IMG/VR virus record: IMGVR_UViG_3300047552_000145
Span: 17,267 to 81,266 of that record
Length of the DNA stretch: 64,000 nucleotides
DNA from: a virus
Strand: one strand, 5' to 3'
Part shown: positions 26,001 through 35,256 of the stretch, one piece after another
Position numbering within the stretch: the stretch's first letter is position 1
How the letters are laid out: each line of letters starts with the position of its first letter
Program-made: the position numbers and the translations under genes
Notes under the pieces: generated by a model
What the model was told of the DNA's origin: nothing
Database searches by the model: none
Seen by the model: only the letters and a program-made list of their open reading frames with translations

Positions 26001-29000
26001 GACGCTGTGACTGGTAAGACTAAAGAAGTTAGTTTGACTGACGTTGTTGACTTCCGTCCAGTTCTAACTGCACCTTCTGCTAACGCATGGAACCCAGAGC
26101 TACCTATGCTTGGTTCTGATATGGCTTGCCCTCGTGCAAACTATGTTGGTCGTATCGATAAAGTTGCTCTTGACTCTTTCGGTAAGTTTAACATCATCAC
26201 TGGCGTTCCTGCTGAAATCCCTAAAGAACCAGATGATCCAAAAGAAGGTATGGTTCTTGCAACAGTTACAGTTCCACCATACACTAAGTCTGTTAAAGAC
26301 GTCACTGTTACTCAACGAGACAATCGTCGTTACACAATGCGCGATATTGGTCGTTTAGAACGTCGTATCAACAAACTAGAATATTATGTAACTCTTTCTC
26401 TACTTGAGAAGGATACTGCTCAACTTTCTATCGTTGACGAGACTACTGGTCTAGATCGTTTCAAGAACGGTTTTATCGTTGACCAATTTACTGGTCACGG
26501 TGTCGGTGATGTTAAACATGAAGACTATCGCGTGTCAGTTGATTCTAAGAATAAGATTCTACGCCCAATGCACTACACTAACGCAGTTGAGTTGGTTGAA
26601 GACTTAACTTCTGGTGCTGACCGTGCTAACAAGACTTACCAAAAAACTGGTGACCTTATCACCCTTCCATATGCTGAACAAGATTATATCTTCAACGCCA
26701 ATGCTACACGCACAATGGACGTTCGCGCAATCTCTATGGGTGCATTCAAAGGTCAAGTTCAGTTGTATCCAGAAGGTGACAACTGGAAGTCTGTAAACCG
26801 TCGTCCAGACCTAACTGTTGTTGACGATAACAACTACGATGCGATCAAGTTTATCGCTGACTATACTGGCGTGACTGGTACTGATTGGAATGAGTGGCAA
26901 ACTCACTGGACTTCAATCACAACTACAACATCAGAATATCGCTCTGGCAACACTCAGTATGAAGCCACAACTACAAATTACAGTGGTTACAATGACCGTT
27001 CTGGTGTAACAACTACTCTAACTTCTTCTGTTAACACTCAGTCTTACGGCGACCGTGTTGTGGATATGTCTTATATCCCTTACATGAGAGCAAGACCAGT
27101 TACTTTTGTTGCCCAAAACCTGAAGCCAACTACTCGCTTCTATCCATTCTTTGACAAGATTCCAGTTAAAGAATATGTGAAGCCAGCTGATGTGTTTAAA
27201 GTAACACGTGTTTCTAACTCTCTAATGTCTTTTGAGTTGGCAGATCTTCAAAACAACGTTCTAACTGACGACCCACGCCGTGCGTTTGATGGTACTGTAT
27301 ACAGAACAGTTGTTGGTGAAACTGGTAGCCGTGTTGAGCCAGCGTTTGGTTTTGGTGATGTTATTGCAAACACAACTCACACTGCAATCAACATTGTTTC
27401 TATCGCTAACCTAACTTCCCCAGCTACAACATTCACAATGGTTGTATCTGACACTAGCAACTTGTTTGTTGGTAACCACGTTGTTCTTTACAACCTAAAC
27501 TACCACAACTCAACTCCAGTTACACGTTGGCAAGATTACTCTGGTACAGTTATTCCAGTAAGTAATAAACTTATCAATCCAGCTGCAAGCTCTAAACAAC
27601 TTAACTTGAAAACTTTCAAGATTGTTGGCATCAACGGTGGCACTTTAACTCTTGGTAACATTGATGGTTCTTCCATCGAAGCGTTTGATGCGTATTCTAC
27701 TGCATCATATGACGATAACCAAAGAGGTCGTTTATACCGTTTGAAGGCTTCTGGTGTCGTTGCTTATGGTGGAACAATTCACAGTTCAGATACTATTGGA
27801 CCAATCCAACAAGATATTCACATCGTTAACATCAAGAACGGTTTTGGTGTCGGTGAAACATTAACTGGTACTGTTACAATTGGTTCTACTGGTAACTATA
27901 ACGGTTTTGTTGTTAATGAGATCAATGGCGCGACTACTGGCTTCACTATGAAGAGTATCGGCGATCACAATACAACTGACGTTGACGGTTCTGTTGTTGG
28001 TGTATTCTTTATCCCAGAAACTGATGCTTTGGCATTCCGTACTGGCGAGCGTACATTCAAACTAACAGATAACCTATCTGATAGTAGCGCACAGTTCGAC
28101 TCTTCAGGTTCTGCTGTTTACTACGCACAAGGTATCGCTCTTGACAAAGAACGTACTGTTGTTTCTACTCGTGCTGCGCAGTTTATCCAATCTGCTGCAT
28201 ACGAAAACACACGCGACCAAGGTCTACCACCAGTTCGCCGTTCTACAACTTCTACTCGTGTTCTATACCAATATAGCACTGACCCATTGGCTCAGACTTT
28301 CGTGGTTAACAATCCAGGTGGTGCGTTTGTAACTTCTATTGACCTATACTTCTCTGAAGCTGGTCGTCGTCCAGTTGCTCTAGAACTTCGCCCAACTGAT
28401 AATGGCGTTCCTTCTTCTACTAAGGTTATTCCGTTCTCTCAAGTTGTAAGAACTCCTTCTGAGATCGTTGTTTCTGAAGACAGCTCTAAACCAACTCAGT
28501 TCAAGTTCAGATCTCCAATCTATCTACAAGATAACGAAACTTATGCGTTCGTTGTTATGACTGACGAGCCAGGTGCCCAAATGTGGGTTTCTGAGATGGG
28601 TCAGAAGGATATCTTGACAGGTAACACTATTGCTGGACAACCTCTAACTGGTTCTCTGTATGCTTCTCAGAACGCCCAAGAATGGGAAATCCATACTCTA
28701 TTGGATATTAAGTTCGTCTTGCGCACAGCTAAGTTTAACACTAACGTTCAATCTGAACTGTTCTTGAAGAACTCACCACCAGATAACATTGGTCTAGATA
28801 GCAATCCATTCACTATTACTAATGGTGTGACGAAGGTTCGCATTAAAGCTAGAAATCATGGTTTAATGGCTGGCCAAACTGTAACTATCAGCGGTGTACC
28901 GCAAGGTTTCCATGGTTCGATTGATTTAACAAAGGGTATCCCAGATACCATGTTGAATGCTACGCATACAGTATTGTCTGAAGGTCTAGATAAAGATAGC

Positions 29001-30428
29001 TTTATCATTCAACTGACTACAACTGAAGCTGGCTCTGGTAACAACCTATTGTCTGGAACAACTGCAGACTTTACTACTGGTCAATATGGTGGAAATTCTG
29101 TTTCCATTACACGTGGTCTATTCATGGACGACTTATATTTAAAGACTTCAGACTTGGTGTTCACTGATACCAAGATTGACTACTATGCTAAGACAATGAA
29201 CACTAATAGTGTCATCGGTTCTTATCTACCAGTTGTTGCAAATAGTGATAATAACTTTACCACACGCATGATGATCCCTGCATTAGAAAATTATAATACT
29301 GTTAATAACGTTAAGGTGGCTCCTCTGCAAATTAAAGCAGTTATGTCTTCATCTAACCCTAACGTGTCTCCAGTTATCGACTTACAACAATTGTCTGGTT
29401 TCGCGGTTTCTAATTTGATCAACAATACTTCTGCTTCTGAATTGAACGTTGCTGATATTGATACTCGTGTGTTGTTAACTGCAAACGATATCGTAACTGC
29501 CGACACGGAAGAACAAGGTACTGGTAATCTTACAACAGCTAGCACTTCTAGCACTTCTATCACTGGTACTGATACATTGTTTAGATCTCAAGTATTCCCA
29601 GGTAACAAACTATACAGAAAGAGCGATAACCAACTAATTGGTACTGTTTCTACTGTTAGCGGAACTGTTGATACTAGCTTAACTCTTACTGCTAACTCCC
29701 TAATTGATATTAGCGGTGCAACTGAGTTTATCATTCAAGCTAACCCAACTCTATCTTTCGCGAATAACGCTGATGGATTAGGTAAGATTAGCACTAACAT
29801 TGATACTGCAGATAACCTATTGTCTTCAGCGAGCGTTGGTAAGGTAATGATTATCACTGGTGTTGACGGTGATGCTGTATCTCCAAAACTAATCGACGGT
29901 ACTTACACAATTACTGATGTTCAAGTTATCGAAGACAGAACTGTTTATGCTGGTAACTCTGAAGGTGATATCTGTATCATTACTCTAGATCGCGGTTTCG
30001 GTACTACTGCCACTATCGACATGATCACTGACGGTAATTTCAATATCTCTATCTTGGATAAATATGTTGATGATACTGCACCATATGGAGCTTCTAACAA
30101 TGCTAACTACATTACAAGAACTCTATCTCTAGCTGAACCAGCGGAAGTTATCAAAGTTATTTTTGATGCAAATATTCCAAACAGCACTGAGATCAAGGTG
30201 TATTACAGAACTTGGACTGGCAACGACGTTGATTTGAGAAAGCTACGTTGGAATGATACTGGTTACGTGAGCGATGCTAAAGACGTAAGTAGCGATTTCG
30301 TTGAACGTGAAATCACTAAGTCTGGTGTCCCATCATTCAACAACGTACAAATCAAAATTGTTATGAAGTCTACTAGACCTGTTGCTGTTCCTAAGATTAA
30401 AAACCTAAGAGTATTGGCGCTTACATAA
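23094..30428 (+). CDS. Giant DUF4815-type baseplate / virion structural protein
   Basis: At 2444 residues this is the largest gene. The N-terminus (FNTEPYFDDYDAKKDFYRVLFRPSYAVQARELTQLQTILQNQVSRFGDHVFKNGSQVIPG) is the DUF4815 signature found in large structural proteins of T4-like cyanophages. Residues 430-560 carry two GxGY-type repeats (GGSGYTAGW, GAGYSASVPPE). A GxTxTGxTSG-like module (residues 95-150 and near 1580-1610) also occurs in gp13. Ser/Thr-rich beta repeats dominate the rest, and the last 300 residues look like beta-sandwich domains. Possible roles are baseplate periphery, fibre base or receptor contact (the region filled by gp9-gp10-gp11 in T4). No enzymatic motif was seen. Confidence 0.75.
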   Translation: MALDFNTEPYFDDYDAKKDFYRVLFRPSYAVQARELTQLQTILQNQVSRFGDHVFKNGSQVIPGSVNVDNKVHFIKLEQFTGTVDVSTYIETFKNKIITGETSGVKMRVLDTSGGSAVVDQLNVPTLYCKIEGTADDTITNRLQPGENIIAYTEDNLISTNFRLTEDQLTDITAVIKLTGSASETPTTYTNNASSDVIGYGYSVDVGAGIYYVDGTFVRNDDLKLYVSRFNNTPTCRVGFKVTEETVAPEDDESILDNATGSYNFAAPGAHRYKISLSLVKLPLTGKDTFKFVELVRIVDGRVHQKITNSSYAELEKSLARRTYDESGNYEVNKFKLSVREHLNDGINQGIYTPLADGTLPIEGVTYGDENKFCLVVDPGKAYIQGYEIESSASQFVNFNKAREINGVEGNHIQRTDQQTVGLNLGSYVEIKNLYNIPDILNYEKVYLTKVLQPRVAQATCTVNPSTGALTSVTLVDGGSGYTAGWDESTPGWATHFSVVYRTSNAPTTPAKLNVTVTNGKITNIAIADAGAGYSASVPPEIRLDYNSNIPLGIQPSQSNIVGTARVRGIQLSDIDASIPTNSVYKLGLFDIKMFEGQSFERDVKSVVGLGVTENFACDISPSTYAIPGTASSTSGNTIVTGQGTVFNSTIKVGDIVFLNDVFIGTVATTSGTVNGTELGNFAFQLSGNAPVSIANARITVFSTKLNLPTFESLLFPVGQNNIKTLRGYLNGADSFKNSSIIVRRQFEVRSSTSNSVTWDLTADNENFLSDQDDSNYLLVNVDSGLPVYWTVDDTSKVYVSFDNDENRTEVTFNNVPPGQNYYLIASVLQYSNSAQEAVKSLNKTGSMEIENKKIVNSNTIDLAHADIFKLVSVEMTPDDGTYTFNEDNVVDITDRYTLDNGQRSSYYTYGALNLKPGQPVPNGPIRIKYWYFTYSKSGGNGGNYFSVDSYTIGTNGVKYEEIPSYFTTDAVTGKTKEVSLTDVVDFRPVLTAPSANAWNPELPMLGSDMACPRANYVGRIDKVALDSFGKFNIITGVPAEIPKEPDDPKEGMVLATVTVPPYTKSVKDVTVTQRDNRRYTMRDIGRLERRINKLEYYVTLSLLEKDTAQLSIVDETTGLDRFKNGFIVDQFTGHGVGDVKHEDYRVSVDSKNKILRPMHYTNAVELVEDLTSGADRANKTYQKTGDLITLPYAEQDYIFNANATRTMDVRAISMGAFKGQVQLYPEGDNWKSVNRRPDLTVVDDNNYDAIKFIADYTGVTGTDWNEWQTHWTSITTTTSEYRSGNTQYEATTTNYSGYNDRSGVTTTLTSSVNTQSYGDRVVDMSYIPYMRARPVTFVAQNLKPTTRFYPFFDKIPVKEYVKPADVFKVTRVSNSLMSFELADLQNNVLTDDPRRAFDGTVYRTVVGETGSRVEPAFGFGDVIANTTHTAINIVSIANLTSPATTFTMVVSDTSNLFVGNHVVLYNLNYHNSTPVTRWQDYSGTVIPVSNKLINPAASSKQLNLKTFKIVGINGGTLTLGNIDGSSIEAFDAYSTASYDDNQRGRLYRLKASGVVAYGGTIHSSDTIGPIQQDIHIVNIKNGFGVGETLTGTVTIGSTGNYNGFVVNEINGATTGFTMKSIGDHNTTDVDGSVVGVFFIPETDALAFRTGERTFKLTDNLSDSSAQFDSSGSAVYYAQGIALDKERTVVSTRAAQFIQSAAYENTRDQGLPPVRRSTTSTRVLYQYSTDPLAQTFVVNNPGGAFVTSIDLYFSEAGRRPVALELRPTDNGVPSSTKVIPFSQVVRTPSEIVVSEDSSKPTQFKFRSPIYLQDNETYAFVVMTDEPGAQMWVSEMGQKDILTGNTIAGQPLTGSLYASQNAQEWEIHTLLDIKFVLRTAKFNTNVQSELFLKNSPPDNIGLDSNPFTITNGVTKVRIKARNHGLMAGQTVTISGVPQGFHGSIDLTKGIPDTMLNATHTVLSEGLDKDSFIIQLTTTEAGSGNNLLSGTTADFTTGQYGGNSVSITRGLFMDDLYLKTSDLVFTDTKIDYYAKTMNTNSVIGSYLPVVANSDNNFTTRMMIPALENYNTVNNVKVAPLQIKAVMSSSNPNVSPVIDLQQLSGFAVSNLINNTSASELNVADIDTRVLLTANDIVTADTEEQGTGNLTTASTSSTSITGTDTLFRSQVFPGNKLYRKSDNQLIGTVSTVSGTVDTSLTLTANSLIDISGATEFIIQANPTLSFANNADGLGKISTNIDTADNLLSSASVGKVMIITGVDGDAVSPKLIDGTYTITDVQVIEDRTVYAGNSEGDICIITLDRGFGTTATIDMITDGNFNISILDKYVDDTAPYGASNNANYITRTLSLAEPAEVIKVIFDANIPNSTEIKVYYRTWTGNDVDLRKLRWNDTGYVSDAKDVSSDFVEREITKSGVPSFNNVQIKIVMKSTRPVAVPKIKNLRVLALT

Positions 30429-30429
30429 A

Positions 30430-30678
30430 ATGAGTTTAGAAAAAGTTGAGGGATATACCCATCTTAGAAAAGACACCTCCTCTGGAGGTGTCGTAAATAT
30501 TGATAAAAAGTCTTTCGCTTCATATAAGACGCAAAGACTTTTTGCTCTTCAAAAACAAGAAGAAACTAAACATACAATTGATTCTGTAACTAAGTTAGAA
30601 ACAGAAATAAATAATATCAAGAGCGACATGCAAGACATCAAGGTTATGTTGATGTCATTACTAGAAAAAGGTAAATAA
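30430..30678 (+). CDS. Small coiled-coil protein after the DUF4815 gene
   Basis: The 82-residue protein has a short N-terminal VEGYTHLRKDTSSGGVVNIDKKSFASYKTQR motif followed by a coiled coil (residues 38-80, KLETEINNIKSDMQDIKVMLMSLLEKGK). Its start is one base after the giant gene stop and its stop overlaps the following fibre gene by one base, so all three are translated together. It may be a trimeric adaptor or bolster for fibre attachment, but function is not known. I recognise no named family. Confidence 0.6.
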   Translation: MSLEKVEGYTHLRKDTSSGGVVNIDKKSFASYKTQRLFALQKQEETKHTIDSVTKLETEINNIKSDMQDIKVMLMSLLEKGK

Positions 30679-31901
30679 TGGCTATCATTCACTTAAGACA
30701 AGATAAAGAAAGACCCCTTACAATTGAAGAGGTTGATTCTAATTTTGATTCTTTAAACCAAGAAGTTGCACAAAAGCTAGATACTGTCACATTCACCGCA
30801 GAAAACATTCTAAATTTATTAGAACCTGTCTCTGGTGTAGATTCAACAGTTGATGCCAAGAAACTTCAAGGATATCTACCAAGCCGAACATCTCAACCAA
30901 ATACCGTTGCAATTAGAGATTCTCTTTCTAACATCTACGCTAACCAGTTTTATGGTGTGCACGTTGGTGCTGTTCTTGGAAACGTTACTGGTAATTTGGT
31001 TGGTACTGTAACAGGTAACGCATCAAACGTTGATGGCGTTGTTCAAATTGAGCACGGTGGTACTGGAGCTTCTAACGTATCTAACGCAAGAAACAACCTT
31101 GGTCTTGGTAACGTGGCTGTTCAAAACAAGAACGCCATTGACATTACTGGCGGTACAATTACTGGTATTACAGATATTACTGTTGCTGATGGTGGTACAG
31201 GAGCTTCAACTGCTTCTGGCGCTCGTTCAAACCTTGGTTTAGTTATTGGTTCTGATGTTCAAGCCTACGCTGCTACTTTGTCAGGTTTGTCTGCAACGAG
31301 CGGTGATGGTTTCTTAATTAGAACTACAACAAACTCTGCGGTTGTTCGTAAGTTTGTTGCGGGTAACTCTATTGACCTTACAAATGCAACTGGTGTTGGT
31401 GGTGATATCAATATTGGCGTCACACTAGCACCTTCATTCAGCAGTATTACTAAAGTTGGCACAAACGGTTCTGGTGACCTTGGCCAAAGTGGTAATCGTT
31501 GGGGTACTATCTGGGCGCAACAACTAGCCCTTGGTCACGGCAATGCCGTTGAAGGTGGCGGCATTTATGCTACTGGTAACATTGTAGCGTATTACTCTGA
31601 TGAAAGATTAAAGACTAAACTCGGAACAATCGAGAATGCTCTTGACAAGATTGAACAACTTGAAGGTTTTTATTACGAGGCTAATGAGACTGCTCAAGAA
31701 CTTGGTTATAAAGCTAAACGAGAAGTTGGCGTTTCTGCTCAAAAGACTCAGGGTGTTCTACCTGAGATTGTACACCCAGCAGCGATTGATAATAAATACT
31801 TAACAGTTGATTATGACCGTTTTGCTCCATTGTTCATCGAAGGTATTAAAGAACTTCGTGCAGAGCTTCGTTCAATCAAGAAACATATTGGGATGGAGTA
31901 A
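30678..31901 (+). CDS. Tail fibre with C-terminal S74 self-chaperone domain
   Basis: The 407-residue protein has an N-terminal anchor-like motif (RPLTIEEVDSNFDSLNQEV) shared with the two other fibre genes nearby, then a repetitive beta region containing two VxxGGTGASxxSxARxNLGL units (residues 118-145 and 172-195) and a C-terminal intramolecular chaperone of endosialidases (Peptidase_S74), from YSDERLKTKLGTIENALDKIEQLEGFYYEA at about residue 303. In this family the chaperone trimerises the fibre and is cleaved off before the Ser of the SD motif; the SDERLK motif and coiled-coil C-terminus (ELRAELRSIKKHIG) are present. Cleavage in this phage is inferred. Confidence 0.85.
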   Translation: MAIIHLRQDKERPLTIEEVDSNFDSLNQEVAQKLDTVTFTAENILNLLEPVSGVDSTVDAKKLQGYLPSRTSQPNTVAIRDSLSNIYANQFYGVHVGAVLGNVTGNLVGTVTGNASNVDGVVQIEHGGTGASNVSNARNNLGLGNVAVQNKNAIDITGGTITGITDITVADGGTGASTASGARSNLGLVIGSDVQAYAATLSGLSATSGDGFLIRTTTNSAVVRKFVAGNSIDLTNATGVGGDINIGVTLAPSFSSITKVGTNGSGDLGQSGNRWGTIWAQQLALGHGNAVEGGGIYATGNIVAYYSDERLKTKLGTIENALDKIEQLEGFYYEANETAQELGYKAKREVGVSAQKTQGVLPEIVHPAAIDNKYLTVDYDRFAPLFIEGIKELRAELRSIKKHIGME

Positions 31902-31904
31902 TAG

Positions 31905-33110
31905 ATGCCATTAATTACCACTCGCGTTACGGCTGCAGCAGACGCAACAGTAAAGGGTTCACCTTTAACAAACGCTGAAATTGACCAGAACTTTATTAAC
32001 CTTAATAATGCTGTTACGGTTTCTGGCGATGCTACTGGTTTTGTAAACAGAACAAGCAGCACAATCACATTTGATGATGTTACTAGAACATTAACGTTGG
32101 CTCCAACTGGCGCGAACTTCACGATCTATTACAAAGGTAAGGCTGTTTTAATAGATGCGCCAAAGACAGTTATCCTTGCCAATGCCAGCGGTTCACATTG
32201 GATTCACTGGGATTATAACCAAGCTAAATTGGTAGACATTGGATCAACCCCAAACATTAAAGATAACTTATTAGTCGCCTACATTTATTGGGACGCTTCT
32301 ACATCATACGCTATTTTCTTTAGCGATGAACGTCACGCTGTATCTAATGACAAAACTTGGCACTACCACCAACACACCAATATTGGTGCTATCTGGAAAT
32401 CTGGCGGTGATATTACTTATACCGTCAACAACCCAAACACTGTTGGTCTTTCATTAGCTTCACCAATCGTTTTAGTTGATGAAGATCTAGAACACAGTAT
32501 TATTCACTCTGAAGTTTCTAGTGGAAATTATGAGCAGGTTCTATCCAGCGTTTCTACTGGTCTTGCTATTCTGCCAGTAATATATCTAAGCGGAACAACA
32601 TATACGCGAGTTGGCGCTGGAACAGAACTTCCATGGTATCCATCAACTACAAGAGGTTTTTATAACCCTATTATTGAAGGTGTTGGTTCTGTAACAGCTT
32701 CTCCAACTGATGATACATATATCGTTTATTGGATTATTGCAACAAACGATATGAGAGCTCCTATCAAAATGGTGATGGGTAGAAATATTTGGACAACATA
32801 TGCTGAAGCAGAAACCGAGAACTTTGATTCTTATGGTTTGCCTATGCCAGAAATTGCCCCAATGTATAAGGTAGTCCTGAAGACCCGTTCTTCTTATACT
32901 CAAAACTTAGCTCGTGTAAATATCGTGGCTATTAGAGAATTGATGGGTAAACAAAATACTAGATCTAACTCGTTTGATACATTATCTCATGACGCTTTAT
33001 CTGATAGATTCTTAGCAGATCAACACAGTATTTCTTCAATCACTGGTCTTCAAACTCAACTTGATAGTGTTTCTGGCGCTTCTGTTGCCATGGCTATCGC
33101 ATTAGGATAA
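31905..33110 (+). CDS. Tail fibre-like structural protein
   Basis: The 401-residue protein begins with VKGSPLTNAEIDQNFINLNNAV, the same NF-containing N-terminal anchor motif as in the S74 fibre upstream. The body is beta-rich: TGFVNRTSSTITFDDVTRTLTLAPTG, GSHWIHWDYN and DERHAVSNDKTWHYHQHTN, which suggests a globular receptor-facing or sugar-binding domain with many His/Trp residues. The C-terminus has DALSDRFLADQHSISSITGLQTQLDSVSG, a trimeric fibre motif. No enzymatic signature is seen. It is placed in the fibre operon and probably makes part of a side fibre. Confidence 0.7.
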   Translation: MPLITTRVTAAADATVKGSPLTNAEIDQNFINLNNAVTVSGDATGFVNRTSSTITFDDVTRTLTLAPTGANFTIYYKGKAVLIDAPKTVILANASGSHWIHWDYNQAKLVDIGSTPNIKDNLLVAYIYWDASTSYAIFFSDERHAVSNDKTWHYHQHTNIGAIWKSGGDITYTVNNPNTVGLSLASPIVLVDEDLEHSIIHSEVSSGNYEQVLSSVSTGLAILPVIYLSGTTYTRVGAGTELPWYPSTTRGFYNPIIEGVGSVTASPTDDTYIVYWIIATNDMRAPIKMVMGRNIWTTYAEAETENFDSYGLPMPEIAPMYKVVLKTRSSYTQNLARVNIVAIRELMGKQNTRSNSFDTLSHDALSDRFLADQHSISSITGLQTQLDSVSGASVAMAIALG

Positions 33111-33116
33111 TAAATA
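33109..33116 (+). promoter_or_regulatory. Candidate late promoter AATAAATA, start predicted exactly at the ATG
   Basis: The last A is six bases before the ATG at 33122, so with T4 late-promoter geometry the mRNA would begin at the start codon. The AGGA 18 bases upstream is too far away to act as a Shine-Dalgarno. Confidence 0.4.
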
Positions 33117-33121
33117 AAGTT

Positions 33122-33439
33122 ATGGCTAATACATTCAAATCTTATCTTGCTTCCTCAGTAACAACACAGACTACTGTGTTAACTGGCGGAATTGCTACAC
33201 AAACAACGTTGATCGGTCTTTCTCTGGCTAATACTACAACTGGCGCTGCGTCAGTATCAGTTGTATTAAGCAGAACTTCTGTTGACTATCACGTAATTAA
33301 AGGTGCCGTTGTTCCTGCCGCCGATACTCTAGTTTTATATGGCGGTGACCAAAAATTGGTTCTACAATCAGGAGATGTTTTAAAGGTGACTTCTTCTGCA
33401 GCGGTTGACGTTATCGCATCAGTACTAGAGGTGAATTAA
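33122..33439 (+). CDS. Small beta-rich virion protein
   Basis: The 105-residue product is entirely beta-strand in character: TQTTLIGLSLANTTTGAASVSVVLSRTSVDYHVIKGAVVPAADTLVLYGGDQKLVLQSGDVLKVTSS. It resembles the small beta-sandwich proteins encoded in fibre regions of marine phages. No signal peptide, no Cys. It overlaps the next gene by one base (TAATG). I assign a structural role with moderate confidence, from composition and place only. Confidence 0.6.
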   Translation: MANTFKSYLASSVTTQTTVLTGGIATQTTLIGLSLANTTTGAASVSVVLSRTSVDYHVIKGAVVPAADTLVLYGGDQKLVLQSGDVLKVTSSAAVDVIASVLEVN

Positions 33440-34407
33440 TGGGTTTACTTTCTGGCAGCGGAGCAGCCGCATATAAAAGCGTTGATAGAACAAACTTTAC
33501 AGCCACTGCTGGGCAAACTACATTCACTTTATCGCAAGGATATGCTGTTGGTGATGTCGATGTTTTCTTGAATGGTGTAAAGTTATTGGAAGGTGACGAC
33601 TATTTTGCAACTAACGGCTTTAGTATTGTATTGAACTCAGCAGCTGGTGTTGGAGACTTTGTCCAAGTTGTATCATATAACCAGTTCAACGTTGCGAATG
33701 CATATACAAAATCTGAAGCTGACACACGTTATATGGTTGCTACTGGTCAGACTCCAATGCAGTCATACTTAAGATCCCCCAATTATGGTGTTTCATCTTG
33801 GTCTGATACTGATTCTGTTTCGTTAGAAGCTAGTCAAGGTTCTGGTACACAGGGTGTATCTGTAAAAGCATGGGGTCGCTCTATGCCAACCTATGGTGGA
33901 GATGTACATTACGTTACTGACACCAGAGGAGTTTCTGGTTCTCATAGGTTTTATGGGTGGTCTGGAACAACATGGACTGAATATGCTAGAATTGATTCTT
34001 CTGGTAGATTAGCGGTCGCTAACCAACCTATCGCGTCAGTTAGTTATGGCGGTACTGATATTGCCGCAACTAACATTATTCAGTTAAACAATAGACCGAT
34101 TACTCGTGGCGGTATGGTTATCGCTAACAACAGAATAACTGTACCAGTTTCTGGCGTTTATATTGTTGGTTATCATCATCTAGCAACTTCTAACGGTTGT
34201 CAAGTTTCTATAAGAGTTAATGGCGTTGATATTAATGGTGGCGGTGGTTCTAGAACTCAAGGGCATGCTCCAACAAATCACGATAACTTCTCGGTTCAAA
34301 ACCCTGTTTATATAAACGCAAATGAATACATAGAATTTTATGTAATTAACTCAACCGTACATGGTAATGCTGATTATAATAGAATGTATGCATATTTGGT
34401 AAGTTAA
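33439..34407 (+). CDS. Tail fibre protein with C1q-like C-terminal head
   Basis: The 322-residue protein starts with a common fibre module: FTATAGQTTFTLSQGYAVGDVDVFLNGVKLLEGDDYFATNGFSIVLNSAAGVGD (residues 18-75), which is repeated in diverged form in the gene at 35565. The middle has an AYTKSEADTRYM collar. The end (residues 195-322) has strand order resembling C1q/TNF jelly-roll heads: ITVPVSGVYIVGYHHLATSNGCQVSIRVNG, then NANEYIEFYVINSTVHGNADYNRMYAYLV. That would be a trimeric receptor-binding head. The domain assignment is from pattern only. Confidence 0.65.
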   Translation: MGLLSGSGAAAYKSVDRTNFTATAGQTTFTLSQGYAVGDVDVFLNGVKLLEGDDYFATNGFSIVLNSAAGVGDFVQVVSYNQFNVANAYTKSEADTRYMVATGQTPMQSYLRSPNYGVSSWSDTDSVSLEASQGSGTQGVSVKAWGRSMPTYGGDVHYVTDTRGVSGSHRFYGWSGTTWTEYARIDSSGRLAVANQPIASVSYGGTDIAATNIIQLNNRPITRGGMVIANNRITVPVSGVYIVGYHHLATSNGCQVSIRVNGVDINGGGGSRTQGHAPTNHDNFSVQNPVYINANEYIEFYVINSTVHGNADYNRMYAYLVS

Positions 34408-34415
34408 GGATAAAA

Positions 34416-34694
34416 ATGAAACAATATACAATAACTCTAACAGATGCAGAAGACAAAGCACTATCTGTATTTGTAGCTGACCAGAATGAGTGGATTCAAA
34501 ATGCAGTTCACGCTAGATGTTATCTGGCGATTGAAGAATTAGTACAAGCTGAAGTACAACGCAAACTAACACTCGGCGAGCCAATCACTGGTACTAAAGA
34601 CGATATCGTTCTTGCGACAGAGGTCGAAACTGCTGCTGAACGACAAGCTCGTTTGGAAGAAGAATTCAGACAGTTTCAAGAACAACAAGGATAA
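34416..34694 (+). CDS. Small acidic helical protein of the fibre operon
   Basis: The 92-residue protein is charged and helical: DAEDKALSVFVADQNEWIQNAVHARCYLAIEELVQAEVQRKLTLGEP, ending in an acidic coiled coil (RQARLEEEFRQFQEQQG). Fibre genes in marine phages are often followed by small proteins like this, some of them assembly chaperones, but I see no defining motif. AGGA precedes the ATG. Function unknown. Confidence 0.6.
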   Translation: MKQYTITLTDAEDKALSVFVADQNEWIQNAVHARCYLAIEELVQAEVQRKLTLGEPITGTKDDIVLATEVETAAERQARLEEEFRQFQEQQG

Positions 34695-34698
34695 TTAA

Positions 34699-35256
34699 AT
34701 GAGTAATGCTCGTAACCTTGCCAGGTTGTTACCAAACGCAGCTGGACAAATACCTTCTGCTAATTTACAAGATAGTTCTATCATTTCTTCTAAGATAGCA
34801 TCACAAGCTATCTTACCAGCAAACATGACAGCCAGCGCGATCGTTGGTTTTGTAAAATATGAAGATCATCCAAGCAATGATAATTATACTTTAATTGCAG
34901 CAGATACAGATTACCAAACTGCGGTGAGCATTACATATGCCCCAAAGTTTTCAAACAGTCTTATCTTGATACACGCAGAACATCAAGTTCGTATTATCAA
35001 CGCTCTTGGCGGAACTCTTGGTATTAAACGCGATGGCTCATATGTCAATGGTTCAAATCTAAGAAGTAGTTTAGCATTTGTGTATAAAGGAGACTCGGTA
35101 AACCACCACTATCAATTAGCGTGCGAAACAGTAGTCCCTGCTAACAACACTGCATCTACAACTTTTACTTTATGGTTTACACCTTATGGTGGCACAGGCG
35201 AAGTTAACAACGGATGGGGTAATAGAATTATGTGGTTGATGGAGATTAAACAATGA
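34699..35256 (+). CDS. Tail fibre-like receptor-binding protein
   Basis: This 185-residue protein begins with MSNARNLARLLPNAAGQIPSANLQDSSIISSKIASQ, an N-terminal pattern (NARNLARLLPN, I.S.KI) shared by many phage fibre proteins, and then a beta-sandwich domain (YTLIAADTDYQTAVSITYAPKFSNSLILIHAEHQVRI, NNTASTTFTLWFTPYG, RIMWLMEIKQ) that could be a receptor-binding jelly roll. It overlaps the next gene by four bases (ATGA). A fibre tip is the likely role. Confidence 0.65.
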   Translation: MSNARNLARLLPNAAGQIPSANLQDSSIISSKIASQAILPANMTASAIVGFVKYEDHPSNDNYTLIAADTDYQTAVSITYAPKFSNSLILIHAEHQVRIINALGGTLGIKRDGSYVNGSNLRSSLAFVYKGDSVNHHYQLACETVVPANNTASTTFTLWFTPYGGTGEVNNGWGNRIMWLMEIKQ